A program made the position numbers and the translations under genes. Below are positions 1-9,268 of a DNA stretch of 64,000 nt, piece by piece (positions within the stretch are counted from its first letter, which is position 1; each line of letters opens with the position of its first letter). The notes beneath the pieces were generated by a model, which was not told the origin of the DNA, ran no database searches, and saw only the letters and a program-made list of their open reading frames with translations. The stretch comes from Phycisphaeraceae bacterium (GTDB lineage: Bacteria > Planctomycetota > Phycisphaerae > Phycisphaerales > UBA1924): contig JACKHE010000002.1 in the NCBI GenBank assembly GCA_020639135.1, positions 499,961 through 563,960 of the forward strand, given 5' to 3'.

Positions 1-1446
1 AACAAGTGCGACCGGCCCGACGAGCGCGCCGCTCACGTCATCGGCGAGGTCTTCGACCTGCTCGTAGAGCTGGGCGCCGACGATCACGCGCTGGACTTCC
101 CCGTGGTCTATTCGTCCGCCAGGAACGGCTGGGCGACGGAGGACCTCTCGAAGCCCGGAACCGACCTGAGGCCGATCTTCGAGGAGATCGTCCGCGGCGT
201 CCCGGAGGCGGGCGGCGACGCGGAAGCGCCGCTGCAGATGCTCGTGACGACGCTGGATTCCAACAGCTACGTCGGGCGCATCGGCATCGGACGCGTCTTC
301 CGGGGCACGATCCATGCCGGCGAGCAGGTGACGCTGATCAAGCGCGACGGCTCGCAGCAGTTCGCGAAGATCGGCGGGCTCCAGCGCTTCGAGGGGCTGG
401 GCCGGGTCGATGCGGAGTCCGTCGCCGCGGGCGACCTGTGCGCGGTCTTCGGTGTCGAGGGCATCGACATCGGCGACACCGTGGCCTGCCGCGAGACCTC
501 CGAGGCGCTGCCGTCGGTCGCGATCGACGAGCCGACCATCACGATGCTCTTCCGCGTGAACAACTCGCCCTTCGCCGGGCGCGAGGGCAAGTTTGTCACC
601 AGCCGCCAGCTCCGCGCCAGGCTCGAGCTCGAGCTGGAGCGGAACGTGGCCCTGCGCGTCGAGGACGGCGCCAGCCCCGACGAGTTCGCCGTCTCCGGCC
701 GCGGCATGATGCACCTGGGAGTGCTCATCGAGACCATGCGCCGCGAGGGGTACGAGCTGAGCGTGGGCAAGCCGCAGGTCATCGTCAAGGTGATCGACGG
801 CGTGCGCTGCGAGCCGATGGAGCGCGTCACCGTGGACTGCCCCAACGAGACGGTGGGCCCGGTGATGGAGATGCTCGGGGCGCGCCGCGCCGAGCTCAAG
901 CACATGGAGCAGTTCGGCGCAACATCGCGGCTGGAGTTCGAGGCGCCGTCGCGGGGCCTGATCGGCCTGCGCAGCCGGCTGCTGACCGCGACGCAGGGCG
1001 AGGCGGTGCTGCACCACGTCTTCGACCGCTACGCGCCGATGGCCGGCGAGACCCCCAGGCGGCTCCAGGGCGCCCTCATCGCCAGCGAGAGCGGGCGCGT
1101 CACGCCGCACGCCGTCGAGAACCTCGCCGATCGTGGTGTGCTGATCGTCAAGCCCGGCGACGACGTGTACGCGGGCCAGGTGGTGGGGGAGAACAACCGG
1201 GAGAACGACCTGACGGTCAACATCGTCCGCGAGAAGAAGCTGACGAATATGCGGATGGCGAACAAGGAGGCGACCGTCACGCTCAAGGCGCCCAGGCAGC
1301 TCTCCCTGGAGATGGCGCTCGAATACATCGAGTCCGACGAGCTGGTCGAGGTCACGCCCGTCGCATTCCGCATCCGCAAGATCGTCCTCGATGAATCGAT
1401 GCGGCAGAAGGAAGCCCGGCAGGCGAAGAAACTGGCGGGGGTCTGA
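1..1446 (+). CDS. typA: Ribosome-associated GTPase TypA/BipA, C-terminal part
   Basis: The gene is cut by the left window edge and is open from base 1. The visible 481 residues begin at the NKCD guanine-specificity motif (G4) of the GTPase domain, so the P-loop and switch regions lie outside the window. They continue through the translation-factor beta-barrel, the EF-G-like domains and the TypA-specific C-terminal domain, which ends in the typical stretch around REKKLTNMR and IESDELVEVTP. TypA is a translational GTPase that binds the 70S ribosome and helps growth under stress and at low temperature. The gene ends 49 bases before proS on the same strand. No terminator is seen between them. Identification is firm; only the 5' end is missing. 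Confidence 0.95.
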   Translation, partial: NKCDRPDERAAHVIGEVFDLLVELGADDHALDFPVVYSSARNGWATEDLSKPGTDLRPIFEEIVRGVPEAGGDAEAPLQMLVTTLDSNSYVGRIGIGRVFRGTIHAGEQVTLIKRDGSQQFAKIGGLQRFEGLGRVDAESVAAGDLCAVFGVEGIDIGDTVACRETSEALPSVAIDEPTITMLFRVNNSPFAGREGKFVTSRQLRARLELELERNVALRVEDGASPDEFAVSGRGMMHLGVLIETMRREGYELSVGKPQVIVKVIDGVRCEPMERVTVDCPNETVGPVMEMLGARRAELKHMEQFGATSRLEFEAPSRGLIGLRSRLLTATQGEAVLHHVFDRYAPMAGETPRRLQGALIASESGRVTPHAVENLADRGVLIVKPGDDVYAGQVVGENNRENDLTVNIVREKKLTNMRMANKEATVTLKAPRQLSLEMALEYIESDELVEVTPVAFRIRKIVLDESMRQKEARQAKKLAGV

Positions 1447-1482
1447 GAGGGCGTTCCGCAGGTCGCTGGAGAGGGCTCCGGC

Positions 1483-1488
1483 TACACT
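1483..1488 (+). promoter_or_regulatory. TANNNT -10-like box close to the proS start
   Basis: The hexamer TACACT lies 7 bases before the proS ATG. There is no Shine-Dalgarno sequence and no recognisable -35 element. This spacing would start the transcript at or next to the ATG and give a leaderless mRNA, as described for TANNNT promoters in Deinococcus. The same arrangement occurs at other starts in this window. Functional assignment is inference. Confidence 0.35.
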
Positions 1489-1495
1489 GGCGTCC

Positions 1496-3358
1496 ATGAC
1501 CACGACGACCCAAACCCGCAACGCCGAATCGGCGAGATCCACCATCACGACCCGGCGCCGGGGCGATGTCCAGCGCTGGTCCCTGACGCTGATCCCCACG
1601 ACCAAGGAGGCCCCGGCCGATGCCGAGGCGCCCAGCCACAAGCTGCTCGTCCGCGCGGGCTTCATCCGCCGCGTGGGGGCGGGGATCTACGACTACCTGC
1701 CCCTCGCCTGGCGCACGCTGGGCAAGATCAGCGACATCATCCGCCAGGAGATGAACGCCGCCGGCGCCTGCGAGATGCTCATGCCCGCGATGGAGCCCCT
1801 GGAGCTCTTCGCGGACACCAAGCGTGACATCGACTACGGCGACAACCTCTTCCGGGTCACCGACCGGCACGGTCGCGCCAACGCGCTGGCCCCGACGCAC
1901 GAGGAGGTCATCACGGAGCTGATGAAGGGCTCCGTCGCGTCGTACAAGCAGCTCCCGCTCAACCTCTACCAGATCCAGACCAAGTTCCGCGACGAGTTCC
2001 GACCCCGCTCGGGCCTGCTGCGCGGCCGCGAGTTCATCATGAAGGATGCGTACTCGTTCCACATGAAACTGGAAGGAGCGGGGGGGCTCGACGAGACATA
2101 CGAGAAGATGCGCACGGCGTACACGAACACGTTCACGCGGTGCGGGCTGGATTTCAGCGTCGTCGAGGCCGAGGCGGGCCCCATCGGCGGCTCCGCCTCC
2201 CACGAGTTCATGGTCAACTGTGAGACCGGCGAGGACATCATCCTCAAGTGTCCCGAGACCGGCTACGCGGCCAATGTCGAGAAGTGCGAGATCGGCCATC
2301 GACCGCACGATTTCAGCGGCGACCCGACCGGCGACCTGGAGAAGGTCCACACGCCGAAGATGGCGAGCATCGAGGACGTCTCGAGGTTCATGAAGGTCAA
2401 GTCGCCCAACATGCTCAAGACGATCGTCTTGGCGCGCAGCGACGAACAGCGGGGCTGGGTCGTCGCCGTGGTCCGGGGCGACCACGAGGTCAACGAGGGC
2501 AAGGTCAAGGACGCCGTGGGGTTCCCTCTCGCGATGGCTGACGAGGCCGAAGCGAAAGCGGCCGGGTTCGCGATCGGGTTCGTCAGCCCCCGCGCGGCGA
2601 GATCGGTCGGCGCCCTGCTGGTGGTCGATCCGGACGCCGCGCAGGGCACGGACAGGGACAAGGGCAAACCCAGCTTCTGGGCGACCGGCGCCGACGAAGT
2701 GGACCACCACGTCAAGCACTTCAACTGGCGCCGCGACATGGGTGAGTTCCTCGATTCGGACAACGCGATCGTCGCGGACATCCGCAACGCGCGCGCCGGT
2801 GACCCGTCGCCCCGCGCCGTGGGCGCCGCGCTCACCGAGGGCCGCGGCGTCGAGGTCGGGCATATCTTCAAGCTGGGGACGAAGTACTCCAGGGCGATGG
2901 GCTTCCTCGTGCAGGACGAGTCCGGCGACCGCAACGCCGTGATCATGGGCTGCTACGGCATCGGCGTCAGCCGGACGCTCGCCGCGTGCGTCGAGATGTC
3001 GCACGACGACAACGGCATTGTCTGGCCCATGGCGCTGGCACCGTACCACGCGCTGGTGACGGTGATGAAGGTGGACAACGCCGAGCACATGGCGCACGCC
3101 GACCGCATCGCGGGGGAACTGGCCGACGCCGGCTTCGACGTGCTGATCGACGACCGGGACGACAGGCCGGGTTCGAAGTTCAAGGACGCCGACCTGATCG
3201 GCATCCCGATCCGCCTGACGCTGGGCGACAAGGCGCTGGAGCAGGGCGGCGTCGAGTTCAAGCTGCGGACCGACCCCGGCAAGGGGGAGGTGGTCGCGAT
3301 GGAGTCCATCGTCGGGCGCTGCCTCGAAGCCGCAAACGCCGCCGAACACTGCCGGTAA
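1496..3358 (+). CDS. proS: Prolyl-tRNA synthetase (bacterial type with editing domain)
   Basis: This class II aminoacyl-tRNA synthetase charges tRNA-Pro in the cytoplasm. The 620 residues show the class II core with motif 2 (FRDEFRPRSGLLRGREF, about residues 160-180) and motif 3 (GCYGIGVSRTLA, about 480-495). Between them is the long insertion with the YbaK-like editing domain, and a C-terminal anticodon-binding domain follows. The length and layout match the bacterial ProS type. An in-frame codon at 1391 would add 35 arginine-rich residues overlapping typA. The ATG at 1496 is preferred because homologous sequence begins shortly after it and a TANNNT box sits just upstream. The neighbour downstream is a secreted TPR protein 66 bases away. 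Confidence 0.96.
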   Translation: MTTTTQTRNAESARSTITTRRRGDVQRWSLTLIPTTKEAPADAEAPSHKLLVRAGFIRRVGAGIYDYLPLAWRTLGKISDIIRQEMNAAGACEMLMPAMEPLELFADTKRDIDYGDNLFRVTDRHGRANALAPTHEEVITELMKGSVASYKQLPLNLYQIQTKFRDEFRPRSGLLRGREFIMKDAYSFHMKLEGAGGLDETYEKMRTAYTNTFTRCGLDFSVVEAEAGPIGGSASHEFMVNCETGEDIILKCPETGYAANVEKCEIGHRPHDFSGDPTGDLEKVHTPKMASIEDVSRFMKVKSPNMLKTIVLARSDEQRGWVVAVVRGDHEVNEGKVKDAVGFPLAMADEAEAKAAGFAIGFVSPRAARSVGALLVVDPDAAQGTDRDKGKPSFWATGADEVDHHVKHFNWRRDMGEFLDSDNAIVADIRNARAGDPSPRAVGAALTEGRGVEVGHIFKLGTKYSRAMGFLVQDESGDRNAVIMGCYGIGVSRTLAACVEMSHDDNGIVWPMALAPYHALVTVMKVDNAEHMAHADRIAGELADAGFDVLIDDRDDRPGSKFKDADLIGIPIRLTLGDKALEQGGVEFKLRTDPGKGEVVAMESIVGRCLEAANAAEHCR

Positions 3359-3424
3359 ACACTCAGGAAGACCAGTCGGACCAACGACATCCGTCCAGCG
3401 GGAATCGATCCCAGGAGATCCCCA

Positions 3425-4543
3425 ATGCTCAGCACCGCTCTGCGTTATGTAAAGTTCGCCGTGTTCACCGGCGTCATCCTCGGCGCCCCGGTGCTCTGGC
3501 CTGTTGCTCCCGCGTTGGCCCAGTTTGACGAGGAGATGCAGTGGGAGGAATCCCCCTTCGATGAGGCGATGCGGCTCGGGCAGCAGGCCCTCGACTCGTG
3601 GAAGCTCGACGAGGCCGAGGAGCAGTTCCGCCGGGCGCTGACGCTCGTCGATGGGGAGGCCGAGGAGGACCAGACGTACGCGGCGGCGTTCGTGCGGATC
3701 TACCTCGCGCAGACTCTCGATGGGATGCATCGCGAGGAGGACGCGCTGGAGGTCCACGAGCAGGCGCTCGAGACGATGCTGGGCCCCGACTCGTATTTCG
3801 ACGATGAGGACAAGGCGGGGATGCTCCGCTACCACGCGCACCTGCTGATGCAGCTTGGCAAGTGGGACGAGGCGGAGGAGTTCACCGAGCGCTCCTGCAA
3901 GCACGCCGACGAGTGGTACGGCGAAGGTACGCCCTGGGCGCTGTCGTTCCGCGGGCCGCTGACCGATATCTTCATGCAGACCCAGCGATCCGACGAGGCG
4001 ATCGAGATCCACAAGAAACTGCTCGATTCGTACCGGGAGGCCTACGGCAGGGACAACCCGGCGCTGATGTCCGTGATCAGCGCCGCGGCCTTCGACGCCA
4101 CGGTCGCCGACAGAAACGAGCAGTCGCTGGAGTGGTACCAGTGGCTGACGGATCTCCAGCGGAACGAGAACAACGAGTCCGCGCTGACGCTCGCGTGGGA
4201 GCACTACCGGATCGCGGGTCTGCAGCGCAACGTCGGCGAGTACGACAAGGCCATCGACTCCATGTACAGGACACTGGACCTGATCGAGGGGGCACAGGGA
4301 GACGAGTCGCCGAACCTCGCCGAGGCCTGGGGATCCATCGCGAACATCAAGGCGACCTCGGGCGACCTTCCCGGCGCTCTTGACGCCGTCGACAAGGGCC
4401 TGGAGATCTACGGCGATTCAGATGTCGATCTCGGCCAGAAGGTCGATCTGCTGATGTACCGCGCGAGCCTGCTCCGCTTGCTGGGCCGAGACGACGAGGC
4501 GGACAAGGCGCTGGACGAGCTGCGCGACTCCATGGGCAACTGA
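3425..4543 (+). CDS. Secreted tetratricopeptide-repeat protein
   Basis: The 372-residue protein starts with a Sec-type signal peptide (a positively charged start, then a hydrophobic stretch ending at PALA-QFDE around residue 35). The rest consists of about six TPR-like helical pairs with the pattern of A/G/Y positions and runs such as GKWDEAEEF, RSDEAIEIHKKLL and GEYDKAIDSMYRTLDL. TPR arrays bind other proteins, so it is probably a periplasmic scaffold or adaptor, but the partner is unknown. An AGGAG ribosome-binding site lies 7 bases before the ATG. It follows proS by 66 bases and converges with the LpxR-like gene. No specific family was recognised beyond TPR. Confidence 0.8.
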   Translation: MLSTALRYVKFAVFTGVILGAPVLWPVAPALAQFDEEMQWEESPFDEAMRLGQQALDSWKLDEAEEQFRRALTLVDGEAEEDQTYAAAFVRIYLAQTLDGMHREEDALEVHEQALETMLGPDSYFDDEDKAGMLRYHAHLLMQLGKWDEAEEFTERSCKHADEWYGEGTPWALSFRGPLTDIFMQTQRSDEAIEIHKKLLDSYREAYGRDNPALMSVISAAAFDATVADRNEQSLEWYQWLTDLQRNENNESALTLAWEHYRIAGLQRNVGEYDKAIDSMYRTLDLIEGAQGDESPNLAEAWGSIANIKATSGDLPGALDAVDKGLEIYGDSDVDLGQKVDLLMYRASLLRLLGRDDEADKALDELRDSMGN

Positions 4544-4676
4544 GCGGCGGGGAGCGGGAAACCGCGTCACCCTCCCCGAGAGGCCCCGTTGAACCCTGTT
4601 TTACATAACATGTATTCTCGGACCTTGGATCCAGCGCCGTGTTCCGGTTCTGGACCGCGGCCGCCGGGCTGGTCGC

Positions 4677-5735
4677 TCAGTATTCCCAGCTCCACGCCAC
4701 CGTCAGCGCCCCGATGCTGTCGCGGCCGACCTGGGAGCGGAACTCGTTGGCGTACCACGTCTGCGAGTAGCCGATCGTCAGGCTCTTCTGGATGGTCAGC
4801 GTCACGCCGACCTGGATCAGGCCGAAGGCGGGCTCGGGATCGACGCCGTCGAGCAGCTCGTTGTGGAAGACCGCCCGGCCCTCGACGCGGGTGTAGATCG
4901 ACCAGGCGAGGTTTTCATTGGGGCCCACGGGTCCTGTCGGGTAGCCGACGGCGGTCGTCGGGGCCTCGAGCCGCCCCGGGCCGAAATCGTCGGGGAGGAA
5001 CACCGAGCCGACCCGGAGCGTCGCGCCGGCCATCAGATGGCGGTGGACCGTCCCGATCGTCATCCCGATCTCTGGGATGATCTCGAGTTTGACATAGTCC
5101 GAGTCATTTTGATCGAGATCGAACTTCCACCGCCGGTTGAGGTCGAGGTCGATCGCGACGCGATCGCTGAGCTGGTCCTCCCAGCCCTGCGGCTGGCGGT
5201 TGGGATCGAAGATGTCGTGGATGTTCTGTTGCGCCTGCTCTGCGGCCGAGGCGGGGCCGATGACGCCGAGCTTGAGGTCGAAGCGGTCGGCGGTCGTTTG
5301 CGAGGCGCGTTCGAGGCCGACGCTGGTGTAGAGCCAGCCGGCGTAGCGGCGATCGACCGGCTGGGGGTTGGCCTGGTTCTCGATGCGGTCGGGGGTGTAG
5401 ATCAGCTGCCCCACCGAGTAAAACGCCGAGGTCCGCAGCGATTCCCCCTCGGCGGGCTGCAGCGGCAGCCACCGGGCGACACTGTCGGCCCAGGGCGTCT
5501 CGACGGCCATGACGACCCGCGCGCCGTTGGTGTAGTGCCGGTCCGTCTCGCCGTTGGGCTTGACGTAGGCGCCGTCGTTCTCCCAGTAGAGGGACCAGAC
5601 GGTGCGTCCCCCCTGCTGCTGCGTTACCGGTTCGACGGGCGGCGGCGCTGGGTCCTGCGCCAGGGCCGCCGAACGGAGGCAGGAGGCCGCGAGGATGACG
5701 CCGATTCGGCTGATTCTTGGCTTGATCAACGGCAT
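4677..5735 (-). CDS. LpxR-like lipid A deacylase family protein (DUF2219)
   Basis: The 352-residue protein has an N-terminal signal peptide ending near AALA-QDPAP. It then shows hallmark motifs of the LpxR/DUF2219 outer-membrane beta-barrel family: WENDG (about residue 52, holding the Asn-Asp pair used in LpxR for calcium binding), DRHYTNGAR, a GWLYTSVGL strand, GPASAAEQAQ and a PQGWEDQL segment. LpxR removes the 3'-acyloxyacyl group from lipid A in the outer membrane. Whether this homologue has that activity, and on what lipid in this organism, cannot be told from the sequence. The protein ends in an aromatic residue (WSWEY), as expected for an outer-membrane barrel. It is divergent from ffh and convergent with the TPR gene. 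Confidence 0.8.
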   Translation of the reverse strand: MPLIKPRISRIGVILAASCLRSAALAQDPAPPPVEPVTQQQGGRTVWSLYWENDGAYVKPNGETDRHYTNGARVVMAVETPWADSVARWLPLQPAEGESLRTSAFYSVGQLIYTPDRIENQANPQPVDRRYAGWLYTSVGLERASQTTADRFDLKLGVIGPASAAEQAQQNIHDIFDPNRQPQGWEDQLSDRVAIDLDLNRRWKFDLDQNDSDYVKLEIIPEIGMTIGTVHRHLMAGATLRVGSVFLPDDFGPGRLEAPTTAVGYPTGPVGPNENLAWSIYTRVEGRAVFHNELLDGVDPEPAFGLIQVGVTLTIQKSLTIGYSQTWYANEFRSQVGRDSIGALTVAWSWEY

Positions 5736-5777
5736 TCTGGGAGTGGCGGAGGGATCGGGGCTGCGTCCGGGAGCGGC

Positions 5778-5783
5778 TACTAT
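5778..5783 (+). promoter_or_regulatory. TANNNT -10-like box upstream of ffh
   Basis: TACTAT lies in the 135-base divergent region between the LpxR-like gene and ffh and is the best -10 candidate for ffh, giving a leader of about 80 bases. An ATG at 5793, 9 bases after the box, opens an 8-residue frame (MAIVVTPA) that ends at 5819. That could be a leaderless mini-cistron or chance. Confidence 0.3.
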
Positions 5784-5870
5784 ACCGACCCAATGGCGAT
5801 CGTCGTGACGCCGGCGTGACGAGCGATCGACCGAGTTCCCCGCGTCCCCAACCGGAGGGTGGCAAGCCCC

Positions 5871-7367
5871 ATGTTCGAGCGGTTGTCAGAAGGATTCTCC
5901 AGCGCCCTGCGCAAGATCTCCGGCCAGGGCCGGATCAGCGACTCGAACATCGCCGAGGCGGTCGAGGAAGTCCGCGCGGCGCTGCTCGAGGCGGACGTCC
6001 ACTTCGACGCGGTCAACGAGTTCTGCGCCGAGGTGACCGAGGCCGCACGCGGGCGCGAGGTCACCAGGAGCCTCAAGCCCGGGCAGGAGTTCATCGGGAT
6101 CGTCCACCAGGAGCTCGTCGCGATGATGAGCCCCCCGCTGGGCGCCGAGCCCGGGGTTCTCCGCATCAGCCCCGGCCCCACCATCGTCATGATGTGCGGC
6201 CTCCAGGGCAGCGGGAAGACGACCACCTGCGGCAAGCTGGCGGGCTACCTCAAGAAGTCGGGCCGTTCGTGCATGCTCGTCGCGGCGGACCTCCAGCGCC
6301 CGGCGGCGATCGAGCAGCTCCGCGTTGTGTGCGAGCAGGTCGAGCGGGAGCTGCCCGGCGGCGCGACGGTGAGCTTCTACAGCGAGCCCGACAAGGCCGC
6401 GGCGTACGGCGAAGCGGTCGGCGTTGCCGTCGATGTGTGCAAACGCGCCGTCGCCGAGGCGAAGCGCCAGGGCGTGGATACGGTCATCCTCGACACCGCC
6501 GGGCGCCTGCACGTCGATGACGACCTGATGCGCGAGCTGGCGCAGGTCAACTCGACGCTCCAGCCCCACCAGATCTTCCTCGTCGTCGATTCGATGGTCG
6601 GCCAGGACGCCGTGCTCAGCGCCAGGGCCTTCCACGAGCGGCTGGCGGTTGACGGCGTGATCCTGACCAAGTTCGACAGCGACACGCGCGGCGGCGCGGC
6701 GCTGTCGGTTCGCCGGGTGACCGGGGCGCCGATCAAGTTCATGGGCGTCGGCGAGAAGCTGGACCAGCTGGAGGAGTTCCACGCCGACCGCGTCGCGGGG
6801 CGGATCCTGGGGATGGGCGACGTGGTGTCGCTCGTCGAGAAGGCGCAGGAGCAGGTCTCCGAGGAGGAGGCGCTGCGCATCCAGGAGAAGATGGCCAGGG
6901 GCGAGTTCACGATGGACGACTTCCTTGGCCAGATGAAGAGCCTGCGGAAGATGGGCCCGCTCAAACAGATCATGGGGATGCTCCCCGGCGTGGGCTCGGC
7001 GCTCAAGGACCTGCCCATCGACGACGGTCACTTCGACAAGATCGAGGCGATCATCAACTCGATGACGCGGCAGGAACGCGCCGACGTCAAGATGTTCAAC
7101 AACTCCCGCCGAAAGCGCGTCGCCGAGGGCGCTGGCGTCAACCAGCAGGACGTCGGGCGCCTCGTCAAGCAGTTCGAGGGCGTCAGCAAAATGACAAAGC
7201 AACTCGCCGGCATGGGCGCCATGGGCAAGATGAAGGCGATGCGGCAGCTCCAGTCGCAGGCCGCGACGATGCAGGGCGGCGGCATGGGCCCGATGGGCTT
7301 CCGCGCCAAGGGCAGCACGAAGTCCCTCAGCCCCAAGGCGCAGTTCAAGAAACGCAAGAAACGCTGA
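5871..7367 (+). CDS. ffh: Signal recognition particle protein Ffh
   Basis: Ffh is the SRP54 GTPase that binds signal sequences and SRP RNA and delivers nascent membrane proteins to FtsY. The 498 residues show the N domain, then the G domain with P-loop GLQGSGKTTT (about residues 109-118), DTAGRLHVDD, and TKFDSDTRGG where most bacteria have TKLDGDARGG, followed by a methionine-rich M domain with the RNA-binding helix around SRRKRVAEGAG and a lysine-rich tail. The ATG at 5871 is chosen over an in-frame GTG at 5859 because MFERLSEGF matches the family start. A GGAGGG lies 11 bases upstream. The stop is only 3 bases from the stop of the convergent HTTM gene, leaving no room for a separate terminator. 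Confidence 0.96.
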   Translation: MFERLSEGFSSALRKISGQGRISDSNIAEAVEEVRAALLEADVHFDAVNEFCAEVTEAARGREVTRSLKPGQEFIGIVHQELVAMMSPPLGAEPGVLRISPGPTIVMMCGLQGSGKTTTCGKLAGYLKKSGRSCMLVAADLQRPAAIEQLRVVCEQVERELPGGATVSFYSEPDKAAAYGEAVGVAVDVCKRAVAEAKRQGVDTVILDTAGRLHVDDDLMRELAQVNSTLQPHQIFLVVDSMVGQDAVLSARAFHERLAVDGVILTKFDSDTRGGAALSVRRVTGAPIKFMGVGEKLDQLEEFHADRVAGRILGMGDVVSLVEKAQEQVSEEEALRIQEKMARGEFTMDDFLGQMKSLRKMGPLKQIMGMLPGVGSALKDLPIDDGHFDKIEAIINSMTRQERADVKMFNNSRRKRVAEGAGVNQQDVGRLVKQFEGVSKMTKQLAGMGAMGKMKAMRQLQSQAATMQGGGMGPMGFRAKGSTKSLSPKAQFKKRKKR

Positions 7368-7370
7368 GCG

Positions 7371-9212
7371 TCAGTCGCCGGCGCCCCGGCGGTCGATGTC
7401 CGCCCAGAGGAACGGAGCGCCGTACTCGCCCTCGGCGACCTCCTGGACATATCGAACCGTGACATGCACCACGCGCCGCTCCGGCGGGTGCGTCCGGTCC
7501 CAGCGCTCGGCGAAGTGCTCGGCCCAGGGGCCCCAGCGCATCGCGGTCGCCTTGTTCTGCGAGCCCGCGTAGCTCTGGGTCAGTTTCATCCACCGCATCG
7601 AACCGTAACGCCGTGAGACCATCGTCGGCTTGTCCCACCGCACCGGCTCGCCGGTCAGCAGGTCAACCTCCGAACCGTCGGCGAGCCGTGCCGGCAGGAC
7701 GACCCAGCCGTCCAGCGCGTTGACGGAGGTGAACATCGCCCAGTACGGATCGAGCTGGAGCATCCGCGCGGGCATCGTGACCACGCCCGGCGTCATTGCC
7801 CGGAACAGCGGGAAGACCGTCCGCACATTGAGCAGGAACACGTACAGGATCACCCAGAACGCGATGACGCTCCCGGCGAGCGTCGGCCGCAGCCGCACCG
7901 GCCTCCACCGCAGCCACACGATCATCCAGCCGCACAGGTCCCGGTGGTTGGCGATCCACTTGTAGAGCCGATCCCCCACGGCCCGGACGATCGGGAGCGA
8001 CATGATCACGCCCGGGATCCACGTGATCGGCCCACGACGCAGCGTGAACGCCAGGGCCTCCCATCTGTGGTGATGCCGCCCGGCGTGATCGATGACGATC
8101 CAGGAGTTCTCCCGGCGCATTTCCTCGAGCATCGCCGGGTCGTCCTGCGCCCGGCGGACAACCGTGCGGGGCAGCATTGCCGCCGTCCTGACGATCGCGA
8201 GCATCTTCCTGCAGAACCCGCAGTCGGCGTCGTAGTGGCACTGGATGTTCCGACCCGGACCGCCCAGCGTGAGCGTGCCGACCCGGTCCCAGAAGCACGC
8301 CGGCAGGAAGACGATCCACCCGGCGAAGGCCTGCCACTGGAAGATGCCGAAGTGGAAGCTCAGCGCGAAGCCGATGTGCAGCGTGAGGAACAGGACGAAC
8401 GCCAGGAGCCGCCCGGCGCAGATCCTCCTCGGCAGGAACACGAGGAAGGGCCCGAACAGCTCGAGCAAGAGCGAGCCGTACGCGAAGATGGGCAGCGCCG
8501 AATCGAACTGCCGCAACCAGACCCCGAAGGAATCGACGACCCAGTCGCGATGAAGAGCGTTCTCGACCGCGGTCCCGTCGATCCACATCGTCGAGTGCAG
8601 CTTCATCCCCGCGGCGAACCAGTAGGTGAAGAGCACCTGGAGCAGGATCGCCGCCGACGCGACGCTGCAGTGCTCGTTCGGGGGGTCCTCATCCCGCGGG
8701 TCCGTGGCCGCGTCCAGGGAGCACCTCGCGCCGATGGGCAGGAACATCGACCAGAAGAGCAGGAACATGACCGCCGCGTCGCCCGCGGTGTAGAGGCCCG
8801 GGTTGCGCTTGAGCAGGCTCGCGCCCAGCCCATAGCAGGCCAGCGCCATCAGCCGCGAGCGGAACCCGACGAGCAGACCCAACGCCAGCAGCGCGTGCAC
8901 GATGAACAGCGCCGCGGTCAGCGCCGGGCGCCCACCCGCCCAGTAGTGCAGCGAGAGGTACGTCCCGGCGCCGTACTGCTCGACCAGGAACGCCCCGGTG
9001 GTGACCCCCTGGTCGGTATAGTGCGCGACGAGATCCCGCGAGCGGATGAGCAGGTCGCACAGGATGAGCACGCCGAGCCCGATGCGCATCGCCGCCAGCG
9101 ACCGGAGGTCCACAGCGAAGTAGGGCCGGAGCGTGCGCACGATCCCCGGCCAGGCGGGCCCGGCCTCGGGCGATCGCGGGTTGTCTTGCGGGAACTCCCC
9201 CATGGGCTCCAT
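7371..9212 (-). CDS. HTTM-domain membrane protein fused to a DCC (DUF393) thiol-oxidoreductase-like domain
   Basis: The roughly 613-residue protein begins with an HTTM-type multi-helix membrane region, the fold shared with vitamin K-dependent gamma-carboxylase (helices from about residue 30 to 320, with AAMRIGLGVLILCDL first). A DCC/DUF393 domain follows with the motif CHYDADCGFC near residue 325 and a conserved EALAFTLRR helix. One or two further membrane helices and a soluble tail of about 100 residues close it. DCC proteins are predicted thiol-disulfide oxidoreductases. HTTM proteins of bacteria are largely uncharacterised. The start is uncertain: ATG 9212 is used, with a TTG at 9239 and an ATG at 9203 possible. 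It follows the permease gene closely on the same strand. Confidence 0.75.
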   Translation of the reverse strand: MEPMGEFPQDNPRSPEAGPAWPGIVRTLRPYFAVDLRSLAAMRIGLGVLILCDLLIRSRDLVAHYTDQGVTTGAFLVEQYGAGTYLSLHYWAGGRPALTAALFIVHALLALGLLVGFRSRLMALACYGLGASLLKRNPGLYTAGDAAVMFLLFWSMFLPIGARCSLDAATDPRDEDPPNEHCSVASAAILLQVLFTYWFAAGMKLHSTMWIDGTAVENALHRDWVVDSFGVWLRQFDSALPIFAYGSLLLELFGPFLVFLPRRICAGRLLAFVLFLTLHIGFALSFHFGIFQWQAFAGWIVFLPACFWDRVGTLTLGGPGRNIQCHYDADCGFCRKMLAIVRTAAMLPRTVVRRAQDDPAMLEEMRRENSWIVIDHAGRHHHRWEALAFTLRRGPITWIPGVIMSLPIVRAVGDRLYKWIANHRDLCGWMIVWLRWRPVRLRPTLAGSVIAFWVILYVFLLNVRTVFPLFRAMTPGVVTMPARMLQLDPYWAMFTSVNALDGWVVLPARLADGSEVDLLTGEPVRWDKPTMVSRRYGSMRWMKLTQSYAGSQNKATAMRWGPWAEHFAERWDRTHPPERRVVHVTVRYVQEVAEGEYGAPFLWADIDRRGAGD

Positions 9213-9268
9213 CGTGACGCGGGCGCCGTGTCCGAACAACCGGAAGCGCTCTAAATCGCGCCGGAAAC

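Noticed and set aside
6..1394. An arginine-rich 462-residue frame overlapping typA
   Set aside because: It is another reading frame of typA. The typA frame carries NKCD and the full C-terminal domain.
1352..4204. A 950-residue open frame on the minus strand across proS and the TPR gene
   Set aside because: It is an antisense shadow produced by GC-rich codon bias. It has no domain and covers two well-identified genes.
4602..4614. TACATAACATGTA, a 13-base dyad in the gap between two convergent genes
   Set aside because: The arms are only 5 bases and no gene start is near, so it is probably chance in an A/T-rich patch.
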